61,630 bases of DNA from Planctomycetota bacterium (GTDB lineage Bacteria > Planctomycetota > SZUA-567 > H5-PLA8): assembly GCA_016200135.1 (NCBI GenBank), contig JACQFI010000051.1, positions 1 through 61,630 of the forward strand, given 5' to 3'. A program made the position numbers and the translations under genes. The notes under the pieces were generated by a model that had not been told where the DNA came from, searched no databases, and was given only the letters and a program-made list of their open reading frames with translations. Below, piece after piece: positions 40,869-49,347 of this stretch (position 1 is its first letter; each line of letters opens with the position of its first letter).

Positions 40869-41633
40869 ATGGGCGAACGCATGAAGGGCAAGGTCGCGAT
40901 CGTGACGGGCGGATCGCGCGGCATCGGCGAGGGCTGCGCGCGGGCGCTGGCCGGCGAGGGCGCGGCGGTTGTGATCGCGGACGTGCGCGAGCGCGAAGGC
41001 GCCGAGACCGTTGCCGCGATCGAGAAAGCCGGCGGCGCGGCGAGCTTCGTGAAGACGGACGTGCTGGACTACGCGAGCATCCAGGCGTGCGTCGCGGAAG
41101 CGCTCAAGCGCCACGGCCGGCTGGACGTGCTCGTGAACAACGCGGGCACGCACTTCCCCCACTCCATCGATGCGCTCACGCCCGAGCGCTGGGACTTCAT
41201 GCTCGACTTGAATCTCAAGTCGATGTTCCTCTTCTGCAAGGCCGCGCTGCCCGAGCTGCGCAGGACCAAGGGCGCGATCGTCAACATGAGCAGCGTGCGC
41301 GGGCTGATCGGGCAACAGGACGCGGTGGCGTACTGCGCGAGCAAGGCCGGGATTCTGGGGCTCACGCGCGGGCTGGCGCGCGACGAGGCGAAGAACGGCG
41401 TGCGCGTGAACGCGGTCTGCCCGAGCAATGTCGAGACGCCGCTGATGCAGGAGTGGCTCGCGAAGCAGGCCGACCCCGCCGCGGTGCGCAAAGAATGCGA
41501 GAACGCGCAGCCGCTCGGGCGCATGGCGGATATTGTGGAGATCGGGCGCTGCGTGGTCTTCCTTGCGAGCAGCGACGCGTCGTTTGTGACGGGCACGCAT
41601 CTGGTCGCCGACGGCGGGGCGCTGCTGGATTGA
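40869..41633 (+). CDS. Short-chain dehydrogenase/reductase
   Basis: The product is 254 residues, the classical SDR length, with GGAGGA ahead of the ATG at 40869. The NAD(P) motif is VTGGSRGIGEG, followed by NNAG. The catalytic Ser is in NMSSVRG and Tyr-x3-Lys in YCASKAG. The C-terminus ends VTGTHLVADGGALLD. Beside an L-fuconate dehydratase-like gene, a role as L-fucose dehydrogenase or 2-keto-3-deoxy-L-fuconate dehydrogenase is likely, but substrate choice is inference. Confidence 0.9.
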   Translation: MGERMKGKVAIVTGGSRGIGEGCARALAGEGAAVVIADVREREGAETVAAIEKAGGAASFVKTDVLDYASIQACVAEALKRHGRLDVLVNNAGTHFPHSIDALTPERWDFMLDLNLKSMFLFCKAALPELRRTKGAIVNMSSVRGLIGQQDAVAYCASKAGILGLTRGLARDEAKNGVRVNAVCPSNVETPLMQEWLAKQADPAAVRKECENAQPLGRMADIVEIGRCVVFLASSDASFVTGTHLVADGGALLD

Positions 41634-41650
41634 CGAAAAGACGGATTGAG

Positions 41651-41723
41651 CCGCCAAGACGCCAAGGCCGCCAAGAAAACGAATTTAGTCGGGATATTCT
41701 TGGCGTTTTTGGCATCTTGGCGG
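41651..41723. repeat. CCGCCAAGACGCCAAGG hairpin element
   Basis: CCGCCAAGACGCCAAGGCCG and CCAAGAAAACG pair with the right arm TCTTGGCGTTTTTGGCATCT followed by TGGCGG around an ATTTAGTCGG loop. It fills the SDR-epimerase gap. It is one copy of a distinct hairpin family and no second copy is seen in this window. Confidence 0.8.
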
Positions 41724-41766
41724 CCAACTTCAGTTTCTGTTTTGTCTTCATCTTTGGGAGAAGCAC

Positions 41767-42729
41767 ATGGCGAAGGTACTGGTCACGGGCGGGTGCGGGT
41801 TCATCGGGGCGTGGATTCTGCGCAAGCTCTGCGACGGCGGGCACCGCGCGACGGTGTGGGACCTTGAAAAAGTCACGCGGCGCTGGGAGATGACGCTGAC
41901 GCCACAGGAGCTCGCGCAGGTCGGCTTCGAGAGCGTGCGCATCGACGAACCCGAGCAGGTGAAAGCCGCGATGCTCAAGCTCGCGCCGGACGCGGTGATT
42001 CATCTCGCGGGCCTGCAGGTGCCGACGTGCAAGGCGAACCCGCTGCTGGGCGCACGCGTGAACGTGCTCGGCACGCTGGGCGTCTTCGAGGCGGCGCTCG
42101 CGCTGCCCAAGCGGCCGGGCCTGGCGTTCGCGTCCAGCGCGGCGGTCTTCGGCAGCGACGCGGACTACGACCACCAGACCGTCGGCGACGCGTCACAGCC
42201 GCTGCCGGGCACGCACTACGGCGGCTTCAAGCTCTGCAACGAACTGAATGCGAAGGTGTATTGGAACGATCAGAAGTTTCCGAGCGTGGGCCTGCGGCCG
42301 ATGACGGTCTACGGCCCCGGGCGCGACGTGGGCATGACCAGTTTCCCAACCCGCGCGATCGCGGCGGCGGTGCTGGGGCAGAAGTTCGACGTGCCCTTCC
42401 GCGGGCCGACGGTCTACACGTTCGCCTCGGAAGTCGCCGACTACTTCGTCGCGGGCGCGCTCGACCCCAAGCCCGGCGCTCCGGCGTACACGGTCGGCGG
42501 CGAGATGGTGGATGTGCCCGAGTTCCTCGCCACGGCCGCGGAGGAACTCCCCGCGATCAAAGATCTCGTCACGTGCAGCGGCGGCGACCTGCCGATCACC
42601 TGGAAGCTCGACGACGCCGCGTTGCGCAAAGCGTATCCGCAGGTGCAGCGCGTGAGCTTGCGCGACGGCGTCCGCAAGACGGTGGAGATCTTCAAGCGCA
42701 TGGCGAAGGAAGGGAAGCTGGCGGTGTAG
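41767..42729 (+). CDS. NAD-dependent epimerase/dehydratase
   Basis: The product is 320 residues of the extended SDR class. The NAD motif is VTGGCGFIGAW, IHLAGLQVPTCKANP contains the conserved HLAG, and the catalytic Tyr-x3-Lys is in HYGGFKLCNE with SSAAVFG upstream. The GRDVGMTSFPTRAI segment replaces the usual nucleotide-sugar-binding loop, which points to a free sugar or sugar-acid substrate. It lies between the SDR and the fuconate dehydratase-like gene and so probably belongs to the same catabolic pathway, for example as a mutarotase-like or dehydrogenase step. Confidence 0.88.
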   Translation: MAKVLVTGGCGFIGAWILRKLCDGGHRATVWDLEKVTRRWEMTLTPQELAQVGFESVRIDEPEQVKAAMLKLAPDAVIHLAGLQVPTCKANPLLGARVNVLGTLGVFEAALALPKRPGLAFASSAAVFGSDADYDHQTVGDASQPLPGTHYGGFKLCNELNAKVYWNDQKFPSVGLRPMTVYGPGRDVGMTSFPTRAIAAAVLGQKFDVPFRGPTVYTFASEVADYFVAGALDPKPGAPAYTVGGEMVDVPEFLATAAEELPAIKDLVTCSGGDLPITWKLDDAALRKAYPQVQRVSLRDGVRKTVEIFKRMAKEGKLAV

Positions 42730-42731
42730 CC

Positions 42732-42831
42732 GTTTTCCCTCCCCTTTGCGGGGGAGGGCCAGGGTGGGGGAAAGTCGCAGGGAAAAGTATCCCCCCTCCC
42801 TACCCTCCCCCTCAAGGGGGGGAGGGAAACA
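42732..42831. repeat. TTTTCCCTCCCC/GGGGGAGGG long hairpin, copy 3
   Basis: The pieces TTTTCCCTCCCCTTTGCGGG and GGAGGGCCAGGGTGGGGGAA face TCCCCCCTCCCTACCCTCCC and CCTCAAGGGGGGGAGGGAAA across AGTCGCAGGGAAAAGTA. The region can fold as two local hairpins or as one long one. It separates the epimerase from the fuconate dehydratase-like gene. Confidence 0.83.
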
Positions 42832-42904
42832 ACGGCATGGCGAGGTCTGAGGAACAGTGAACCACAAACTACGAACCCTGAACCACGAACCTACGAGGAC
42901 GAAC

Positions 42905-44206
42905 ATGCCGACCATCACCGACCTGACCGTGCGCGATATCCGTTTCCCGACGAGCAAGACCCTCGACGGCTCCGACGCGGTGAACGTCGATCCGGATTAC
43001 TCCGCGGCTTACGTGGTCCTCAAGACTGACGGACCCAAGGGCCTCGAGGGCCACGGGCTCACGTTCACCTGCGGGCGCGGGACGGAAGTCGTCTGCGCGG
43101 CGGTGAAGGCGCTGCGCTACCTCGTGGTCGGCAAGAAGCTGGAGGAGCTCACTTCCGGCATGGCGAGCTTCTGGCGCAGCCTCACCTGCGAGAGCCAGAT
43201 CCGCTGGCTGGGGCCCGAGAAGGGCGTGCTGCATCTGGCCACAGGCGCGATCGTGAACGCGGTCTGGGACCTCTGGGCCAAGCACGAAGGCAAGCCCGTC
43301 TGGCGTCTGCTGGTGGACCTTACGCCGGAGCAGCTCGTGAACGCCATCGACTTCCGTTACATCACGGATGCGCTGACGAAAGAGGACGCGCTGGCGATCC
43401 TGCGCGCCAATGCGTCCACCAAGCAGCAGCGCGCGGCGGAGCTCATGGAAAAAGGTTATCCGGCGTACACGACTTCGGCGGGCTGGCTCGGCTACAGCGA
43501 CGAGAAAGTGCGGCGGCTCTGCCGCGAGGCCATCGCGCAGGGCTGGACGCACTTCAAGATCAAGGTCGGGCGCGACGTGGCCGACGACATCCGGCGCTGC
43601 CGCATCATCCGCGAAGAGATCGGCTGGGAGCGCAAGCTGATGACCGACGCGAACCAGTACTGGGACGTCGGCGAAGCGATCGCCCACATGAAACTGCTCG
43701 CCGAGTTCAAGCCGTGGTGGATCGAGGAGCCCACGAGCCCCGACGACGTGCTCGGGCACGCGGCCGTGGCGCAGGCGCTCGCGCCGTACGGCATCGGGGT
43801 GGCGACGGGCGAGCACTGCCAGAATCGCGTGGTCTTTAAGCAGCTCATGCAGGCCAAGGCGATCCGCTTCTGCCAGATCGACTCGTGCCGGCTGGGCGGC
43901 GTGAACGAGGTCCTCAGCGTGTACTTGATGGCCAAGAAGTTCGGCGTGCCCGTCTGCCCGCACGCAGGCGGCGTGGGCCTGTGCGAGTACGTGCAGCACC
44001 TGCAGATGTGGGACTACTGCTGCGTCAGCGCCAGCACGCAGGACCGGCTGGTCGAATACGTCGATCATCTGCACGAGCACTTCGAGGACCCGGTGCGCAT
44101 GCGGAACGGGCACTACCTGCCGCCGGTCCAGCCGGGGTACAGCATCCAGATGAAGCCCGCGTCGCTGAACGAGTACGAATTCCCTTCCGGAAAGGCGTGG
44201 CAATAG
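42905..44206 (+). CDS. L-fuconate dehydratase-like enolase-superfamily enzyme
   Basis: The enzyme should dehydrate a sugar acid to a 2-keto-3-deoxy acid. The product is 433 residues. The active-site set lines up with Xanthomonas L-fuconate dehydratase: Lys218-x-Lys220 (FKIK), Asp248 (TDAN), Glu274 (IEEPT), Glu303 (TGEH), Asp326 (IDSC) and His353 (PHAG). The ATG at 42905 starts the domain; an upstream GTG at 42857 only adds AACCACAAACT-repeat-encoded residues. Fuconate is the best guess. The preceding SDR, epimerase, binding protein and GntR regulator complete a catabolic operon. Confidence 0.92.
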   Translation: MPTITDLTVRDIRFPTSKTLDGSDAVNVDPDYSAAYVVLKTDGPKGLEGHGLTFTCGRGTEVVCAAVKALRYLVVGKKLEELTSGMASFWRSLTCESQIRWLGPEKGVLHLATGAIVNAVWDLWAKHEGKPVWRLLVDLTPEQLVNAIDFRYITDALTKEDALAILRANASTKQQRAAELMEKGYPAYTTSAGWLGYSDEKVRRLCREAIAQGWTHFKIKVGRDVADDIRRCRIIREEIGWERKLMTDANQYWDVGEAIAHMKLLAEFKPWWIEEPTSPDDVLGHAAVAQALAPYGIGVATGEHCQNRVVFKQLMQAKAIRFCQIDSCRLGGVNEVLSVYLMAKKFGVPVCPHAGGVGLCEYVQHLQMWDYCCVSASTQDRLVEYVDHLHEHFEDPVRMRNGHYLPPVQPGYSIQMKPASLNEYEFPSGKAWQ

Positions 44207-44280
44207 TCGCGGACCGGGCGTCCAAGCCGGCGGAGTAACCTCTTGTAACCCGGCGGTCTTGACGTAAAAATAGGGGAGCC

Positions 44281-45465
44281 ATGGCCAACGCCCCGCAACC
44301 TCGCCGCAGCGGAGTCCCTGCCAAGGGCGCGCCCGCGCCCAAGCAGTCCGCGGCGAAGGCCCAGCGGCCCGAAGACGCGGACGCCGAGAACGCGAAGACG
44401 GTGCTCGAGAAGCCCGTACAGAATCGCCCGGCGGGCGCGGGCAAACCGGGCAAGGCCGCGGCGCCGGCGCCTCCCGTTCCCGATCCCGAAAATGCGCAGA
44501 CGGTGCTCGCGGAGCCGGTGGTGACCGATGAGGACATCGTCGCGGAAGAAGCCGTGGACGAGGAGCTCAAACTCCAGACCGACGAATCCGCCGAAGGCGC
44601 AGCCGAGAAGAAGGGCAAACGTTTCCGGCCGATCACGCGGCCCGACGACCTGGAAGGCCGGCCCACGCGCATCCTCGAGACCGCGCACTACCTGATTTTC
44701 GGCGGGATCGTGCTGGTGGTGATCATCATCGGCGGCGCGATCTACATGTTCCAGGGCAACAAGGCGCTGCCCGAGAAGCATGTGACCGCGAGTTCCGGTT
44801 CGTCTGGCGGCACGGGCACGAACCCCGGGCCGGCCGAGTCCAAGACCTCCGGCGCGAACGTTAAGAACCCGTCCGGCTCCGAGAGCGGCAAGACCGGCGA
44901 TCCTTCGAAAAGCGCCACGCCACCCAAGGCGGCCATCGACTACACGGCCAACCCGGCGAACAAGGCCTGCTTCCACGGCTGCATGATTTTCCTGATGTGG
45001 GCGCGCGAGAACGCGCTGGAATGGACCGGCGCGCAACTCACCGCGAAGTTCAAGACCGAAGTGCCCGGCGGCAGCGTGAGCGATCCCGAAGTGACCGAGA
45101 TCTCCTCGAAGATCCAGGGCCTTTTCAATACGGGGCTGGTGCATCCGATCAATACGTCGGAGCGCCTTACGTTCGGCGGCGGGAGCGGACACGGCGAGCG
45201 GCAGGTCGATCCCGACGCGGCGCTGAAGAAGAACAACGAACTGATGGGGGAGATCCGGCTGCTCACCGTGCGCCTGCGCAAGCGCTACGGCGATCCGCCC
45301 GCGCCGCCCGAGCCGCCCGCCAAGACCACCGCGCCCGACGAGGCGAAGACCGGCTCGCAGCCGGGACCCGCGGCCGACGGCCCCGACGGCAAGCCGCTGC
45401 CCGTCGCGCCGCCCATGACCATAGTCCCGGAAAGCGCCAAGACGCCCACCGGCCCGCCGCGCTAG
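44281..45465 (+). CDS. Single-pass membrane protein of unknown function
   Basis: The product is 394 residues. The N-terminal 140 residues are Pro/Ala/Glu-rich and disordered. They carry two similar motifs, ENAKTVLEKPV and ENAQTVLAEPV, resembling TxxL-type kinase or FHA docking sites. One membrane helix (about 140-160, YLIFGGIVLVVIIIGGAIYMF) follows. The external part is Ser/Gly/Pro-rich around a compact domain (about 220-345) with ACFHGCMIFLMW and RLLTVRLRKRYGDPP. No family is recognised. Given the receptor kinases in this window, it could be a phosphorylated membrane substrate. This is speculation. Confidence 0.75.
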   Translation: MANAPQPRRSGVPAKGAPAPKQSAAKAQRPEDADAENAKTVLEKPVQNRPAGAGKPGKAAAPAPPVPDPENAQTVLAEPVVTDEDIVAEEAVDEELKLQTDESAEGAAEKKGKRFRPITRPDDLEGRPTRILETAHYLIFGGIVLVVIIIGGAIYMFQGNKALPEKHVTASSGSSGGTGTNPGPAESKTSGANVKNPSGSESGKTGDPSKSATPPKAAIDYTANPANKACFHGCMIFLMWARENALEWTGAQLTAKFKTEVPGGSVSDPEVTEISSKIQGLFNTGLVHPINTSERLTFGGGSGHGERQVDPDAALKKNNELMGEIRLLTVRLRKRYGDPPAPPEPPAKTTAPDEAKTGSQPGPAADGPDGKPLPVAPPMTIVPESAKTPTGPPR

Positions 45466-45574
45466 CCCGGCCCGCAAAACACGAAGCATCCGCAGCCCGC
45501 GCGCGCGGCTTGTTGCTGCTGGGCGCGACCCTTTTCAGACGCGACGAGCCCGTAGAATTCCCTTGGAACCCCCA

Positions 45575-46330
45575 TCAACGCGCGACGGCCAGCGGTGTTT
45601 CGGCGAAGCGGCAGTTCTTCAACGCGAAGGTGAGGGTCGCGGAGAACGAGCCGGCATCGACCCAGTGCGGCGTGTGGACGGGAATCCAGACGATCTCGCC
45701 CGGCTTGTTCTCGTGGACCAGTACCTCGTCGTCCGTGATCCCCGCGGGCTTCACCGGCCAGCCGCCGCGCGCAAGCACGGCCTGGCGTTCCTCGCGCGGG
45801 CACCAGTAGTCGGGGCGCTTGAGCGCGTGAAAGCGCTTCCGCCCGAAGAGATGCAGCGGCAGCGTCGTGTCCGGATCGAAATGATAGTTGGTGGCCGAAG
45901 CCGAGCCGGTGATGAACAGCACGGGCAGAAACGCGTCCCAGCGCACCCCGCGCTCGCGCCAGAACGATTCCAGCGGATCGAAGACCTCGCGCTTGAAGCG
46001 GTGCAGCGCGGCGCCGGGGGCGGTGAGCGCTTTCAAATCGAAGAGCGAGAGATGCAGAGAGGGATCCTCGGCGGCCTTCTCGATGGGCAGCGCACGGATG
46101 CGATCGGCGGCGTTGGCTTTGTCGTCGAGGCGCGGCCCGGGCCGCTGATGCAGGATCCGGGCGATTGGCTGCCGCCGCGCCTGGTCCAGCAGGTCGAGGG
46201 AGTTCAGGGGCGGCATCTCGAACGGAAAGAGCTCACCCGAGATGCGCCGCGCGATGCGGGTGCGGTGCGGGTCGCGCTCCCAGTTATACAAAGTTGACCA
46301 GTCTGTAACGAGGTCGAGTTCCGATCCCAT
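45575..46330 (-). CDS. Cupin-8/JmjC-like Fe(II)-dependent oxygenase
   Basis: The product is 251 residues. The metal triad is His150-x-Asp152 (NYHFDPD) and His222 (HTPHWV), the layout of Fe(II)/2-oxoglutarate cupin-8/JmjC-type oxygenases. The intervening LHLFGRKRFHAL strand carries the Lys/Arg typical for 2-oxoglutarate binding. These enzymes hydroxylate proteins or small molecules; the substrate is unknown. It is divergent from an AraC-type regulator with only about 107 bp between the start codons, so the regulator may control it. Confidence 0.85.
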   Translation of the reverse strand: MGSELDLVTDWSTLYNWERDPHRTRIARRISGELFPFEMPPLNSLDLLDQARRQPIARILHQRPGPRLDDKANAADRIRALPIEKAAEDPSLHLSLFDLKALTAPGAALHRFKREVFDPLESFWRERGVRWDAFLPVLFITGSASATNYHFDPDTTLPLHLFGRKRFHALKRPDYWCPREERQAVLARGGWPVKPAGITDDEVLVHENKPGEIVWIPVHTPHWVDAGSFSATLTFALKNCRFAETPLAVAR

Positions 46331-46437
46331 TAGCGCCTCCCGCTTTCATGCTGGCTTTTCACCCATGACAAGATCAAAATACCCCGTGCGTCGCGAAAGG
46401 GGAATGGGCGAAGTTGCCCATCATTTGCACAAAATTG
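46331..46437. promoter_or_regulatory. Divergent cupin/AraC promoter region with inverted repeat
   Basis: The 107-bp gap between the divergent genes contains a perfect 6-bp inverted repeat, ATGGGC-gaagtt-GCCCAT, at 46404-46421. It is a candidate binding site for the AraC-type protein. No sigma-70-like boxes can be assigned with confidence. Confidence 0.4.
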
Positions 46438-47265
46438 ATGTGCCTGGGGAACCTCCTAATGTGGCGAGCGGCGGAACTGAACGGCGTAGCGGTCCCGGCG
46501 TTGCGCCTGAACCAGGCCGGCTACACGCACGAGCAGCCCTGCTTTAAAATGGGGCCGCGCAAGATTAAGGAATTCGGATTCGGGTACATCTATGCGGGCC
46601 GGGGCTGGGTGACGCAGTCCGGCGTCCGCTGCACTCTCGATGACGGCGACCTGTTCCTCATTTTTCCAGGCATACGCTATGCGTTCGCGGCCACGAATTC
46701 GCGCTGGAAAGTGTATTGGGCGAACTTCACGGCAGCCGGCCTCGCGCAGGTGTTGCGCCGGGCCGGCATCACGCCGCGGCGTTACGTGCGCAATGTCGGC
46801 GACCTGGAGGCGGCGAAGAACCTGTTCGAGACGCTGATCGCCGCCGGCGAGGACGGCGTGGCGCGCAATCTGCCGCTCGCGGCGGCGCGCATCTGGGAGA
46901 TGCTGGCCCTGCTGCAGGCCCCGCAACCGCGCAACCGGCGCAGCCTGCCCGAACCCGTCGAGGCCGCGCGGCTCTATCTGGACGAACATCTCCACGAGCT
47001 CGTTCCGGTGACGGCGCTGGCGCGCAGGGCGCATCTCTCGCAGTGCCATTTCATCCGTCTGTTTCGGCGCGAGATCGGGCTCTCGCCGCGCCAATACCAG
47101 ATCAACCGGCGCCTGCTGGCAGCCCGCCGTCTGTTGCGGAGCGGCAAGAGCGTGAAGGAGACCGCGCACGCCCTGGCATACGACGACCTGTTCTATTTTT
47201 CGCGGCTCTTCAAACGCAAGACGGGCATACCCCCGTCCCAATACGCGCAGGCGGGCGTGCTATAA
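46438..47265 (+). CDS. AraC-family transcriptional regulator
   Basis: From the ATG at 46438 the product is 275 residues; other possible starts are TTG 46414 and ATG 46459. The TTG lies inside the inverted repeat, so it is less likely. The N-terminal cupin-like sensor domain (about 25-120) shows FGYIYAGRGWV and DDGDLFLIFPGIRYAF. The C-terminal double helix-turn-helix (about 170-270) shows VTALARRAHLSQCHFIRLFR and VKETAHALAYDDLFYFSRLF, closing with KRKTGIPPSQY. This is a typical AraC/XylS activator. The divergent cupin gene is its probable target. Confidence 0.9.
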   Translation: MCLGNLLMWRAAELNGVAVPALRLNQAGYTHEQPCFKMGPRKIKEFGFGYIYAGRGWVTQSGVRCTLDDGDLFLIFPGIRYAFAATNSRWKVYWANFTAAGLAQVLRRAGITPRRYVRNVGDLEAAKNLFETLIAAGEDGVARNLPLAAARIWEMLALLQAPQPRNRRSLPEPVEAARLYLDEHLHELVPVTALARRAHLSQCHFIRLFRREIGLSPRQYQINRRLLAARRLLRSGKSVKETAHALAYDDLFYFSRLFKRKTGIPPSQYAQAGVL

Positions 47266-47302
47266 CCAGGGTCATAGCGAAATAAGCTGAACGTGCTTTG
47301 GA

Positions 47303-48166
47303 CTACTTCTTGCCTTCCGGCGCCTTGCACCCCAGCGGATGCTCGACGAAGAATTTCCAGATCGTCTCGTTCACGCCTTGAAAGAGCGCCCAGTGGTGGC
47401 CCACGTCGGGGTACTCGACGTACTTGACTGGAAAGCCGGCCTTCTGGTACGCGTCGCGGGCCTTGCGGCCTTCTTCCACGGAGATGACGGGGTCTTTCGC
47501 GCCGTGGAGGACCAGCACGGCCGTCTTCTTTTGGGGATCGACGCCGCCGGCGAGCGCGCCCAAGCCCGCCGAATGCGCGGCGATGGCCGCGATTTTTTCG
47601 CTGCGCTCCGAGGCGAGCAGGTGGCAGAAAAATCCGCCGCTCGACATGCCGGTGCAGTACACGCGATTGAGGTCCACGTTGTACTGTGCGGAGAGGCGCT
47701 TGAGCAGTTCGTCGAAGAAGCGGATATCGCCCTGCGCCAGGGCCTTCACCAGCCACCAGCCGATCTTGTTGTCGGCGTTGGGATAGACCAGGATGAACTT
47801 CTCCTTCTTGGCCAGCGCGTCCAACTGCGAATAGACCGGCATCAGTTCCTTGCTGTCGATGATCCCGCCGTGAAAGGCGAAGACAAGCGGCGCGGGCTTC
47901 TTGGGATCGAGATTCTCCGGCACCACCAGGCGGTACGCGCGCTCGCGTTCGCCGACCTTGAGTTTCTCGTCGGCAAAGACGCCCGCCTTGCCGCCCTTCC
48001 CTTCGGAAGCCCGGGCCGGCACGGCCGCGGCGGGTTCCGCCTTGGCTTCCGGCACGGGCTTGGCCTCCGTGCCGGATTTCTCTTCCGCTGTGTAGGCACC
48101 ACCCACATGCAGGGCCGTCCATAAGCCTGCACAGAGCCCAAACGTCCACTCTCTTCGCGTGCGCAT
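47303..48166 (-). CDS. Secreted alpha/beta-hydrolase esterase (LpqC/feruloyl or PHB-type)
   Basis: The product is 287 residues from the ATG at 48166, which has GAAGGAG nine bases upstream; a much longer open frame upstream lacks such a site. A signal peptide (RREWTFGLCAGLWTALHVGG) and an Ala/Glu/Lys-rich linker precede the hydrolase domain. The nucleophile is Ser175 in GMSSGG, the acid Asp225 in HGAKDPV and the base His257 in VGHHW. LVFAFHGG supplies the oxyanion hole. Family members cleave feruloyl, acetyl-xylan or polyhydroxybutyrate esters. The substrate here is unknown. Confidence 0.9.
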   Translation of the reverse strand: MRTRREWTFGLCAGLWTALHVGGAYTAEEKSGTEAKPVPEAKAEPAAAVPARASEGKGGKAGVFADEKLKVGERERAYRLVVPENLDPKKPAPLVFAFHGGIIDSKELMPVYSQLDALAKKEKFILVYPNADNKIGWWLVKALAQGDIRFFDELLKRLSAQYNVDLNRVYCTGMSSGGFFCHLLASERSEKIAAIAAHSAGLGALAGGVDPQKKTAVLVLHGAKDPVISVEEGRKARDAYQKAGFPVKYVEYPDVGHHWALFQGVNETIWKFFVEHPLGCKAPEGKK

Positions 48167-48363
48167 GTATGAATCTCCTTCACCAGCGATCAACCGCGCA
48201 AGGCCCGTTCCAACAGACGTTTCCTCAATGAAAAAGGTTACACCGCTGCAAACGTGGATACACCGTTTCCTGCCCGCCACTTGCGCTGGCCTCGCGCTGG
48301 GTTTAGGTATGGCGGTGAGTAATCTTCCGGCAAGCGCACGCGTCACCGAGGCCCCAGCGACCC

Positions 48364-49290
48364 ATGGCAGCAGCGCGCCCGAACAAGCGAACCGGAGTCG
48401 ATTTCAAAGACCCCGGCGCCACGCCGCCGGGCGCAGCCGAGGCCTCGAGCGCCGCGCCGGCCGCCGATGACGCCGAGGCCGACGAGCCCGCGCCCCGCGC
48501 TAAGAAACCCACCGCGAAGCCCTTTGTGCCCTCCGCCGATGCCGATTCTGCTCCGGCCATGAAAAACCCGGGCCGCAACGGGTTCCTTACCGTGCGCGAC
48601 CGCAACGAGTTCGTCGAGGAACTGCCTTCGCTGAAGGAGTTCCCGGAGACCGAAGTGTCCGAGGCGCCCGTCGTGGATGCGGAGGCGATTCCACCGCCCG
48701 CTCCGCCGCCTCCGCCGCCCGAACCCCAGGCTTCCGGCCTGATCGACCGCGGCCTGCCGATCCCCGACCACTACGGCATGGACCGCGTCCAGGCGCTGGT
48801 GCGCGATCCGTACTGGGTCTTCGTCTATTGGGAGCTCAAAGGCGGCGTGCTCGAACGCCTGCGCTTTAAATACAGCGGCGACGTGATGGCGCAGGCGCGC
48901 TGGGTGCTGAAGGTCGACGCGCCGCTCGCCCAGCAGACGCAGGTCGTGGACATCGACCTGCGCACGCCCGGCTGGTACTTGAAGGTGGTCCCGGGCAACC
49001 GCTACCGCGTGGAACTGGGCTGCTTCACGCCGGACGGCGTGTACGAGGCCATCTGCGCCAGCCGCGAGGTCGCAACGCCCAGCGTCGGCATCTCGCCCGT
49101 GGTCAGCGAGTCCTGGATGGTCCACCGCGAAGACCTTGAGAACCTCCTGCAGGCCGGCGGCGCGGTCTGGTCGCAATGGCTGGGCGGCGCCAGCGAGCGC
49201 GCGCCGGGCCTGGTCCGCACCGATTTTCCCCGCGCCGCGGCCTTCTTTTCCGGGCGCTTCGGGCAGCCGCCGGGCGACGAAAACAAATAA
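48364..49290 (+). CDS. DUF4912-domain protein
   Basis: The product is 308 residues. The N-terminal 125 residues are disordered and Pro/Ala-rich. The DUF4912 domain (about 130-240) is recognised by PDHYGMDRVQALVRDPYWVF followed by VYWEL, and by NRYRVELGCFTPDGVY. DUF4912 proteins are commonly encoded beside GH57 enzymes of alpha-glucan metabolism, as here, 57 bp upstream. They probably bind glucan or the enzyme, but the exact role is not known. Initiation at 48364 (ATG) lacks a strong ribosome-binding site. Confidence 0.9.
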   Translation: MAAARPNKRTGVDFKDPGATPPGAAEASSAAPAADDAEADEPAPRAKKPTAKPFVPSADADSAPAMKNPGRNGFLTVRDRNEFVEELPSLKEFPETEVSEAPVVDAEAIPPPAPPPPPPEPQASGLIDRGLPIPDHYGMDRVQALVRDPYWVFVYWELKGGVLERLRFKYSGDVMAQARWVLKVDAPLAQQTQVVDIDLRTPGWYLKVVPGNRYRVELGCFTPDGVYEAICASREVATPSVGISPVVSESWMVHREDLENLLQAGGAVWSQWLGGASERAPGLVRTDFPRAAAFFSGRFGQPPGDENK

Positions 49291-49347
49291 GGGTGAGCGA
49301 GACAAGAGTGCGGCGCCGCGCCCGCGCTTACATAGAGGAAACGACGA

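Noticed and set aside
48229..48470. An 80-codon plus-strand frame starting MKKVTPLQTW with a signal-like hydrophobic stretch
   Set aside because: It runs out of frame into the DUF4912 gene and ends in Arg-rich nonsense sequence. It was left out, although the first 40 codons look signal-peptide-like.
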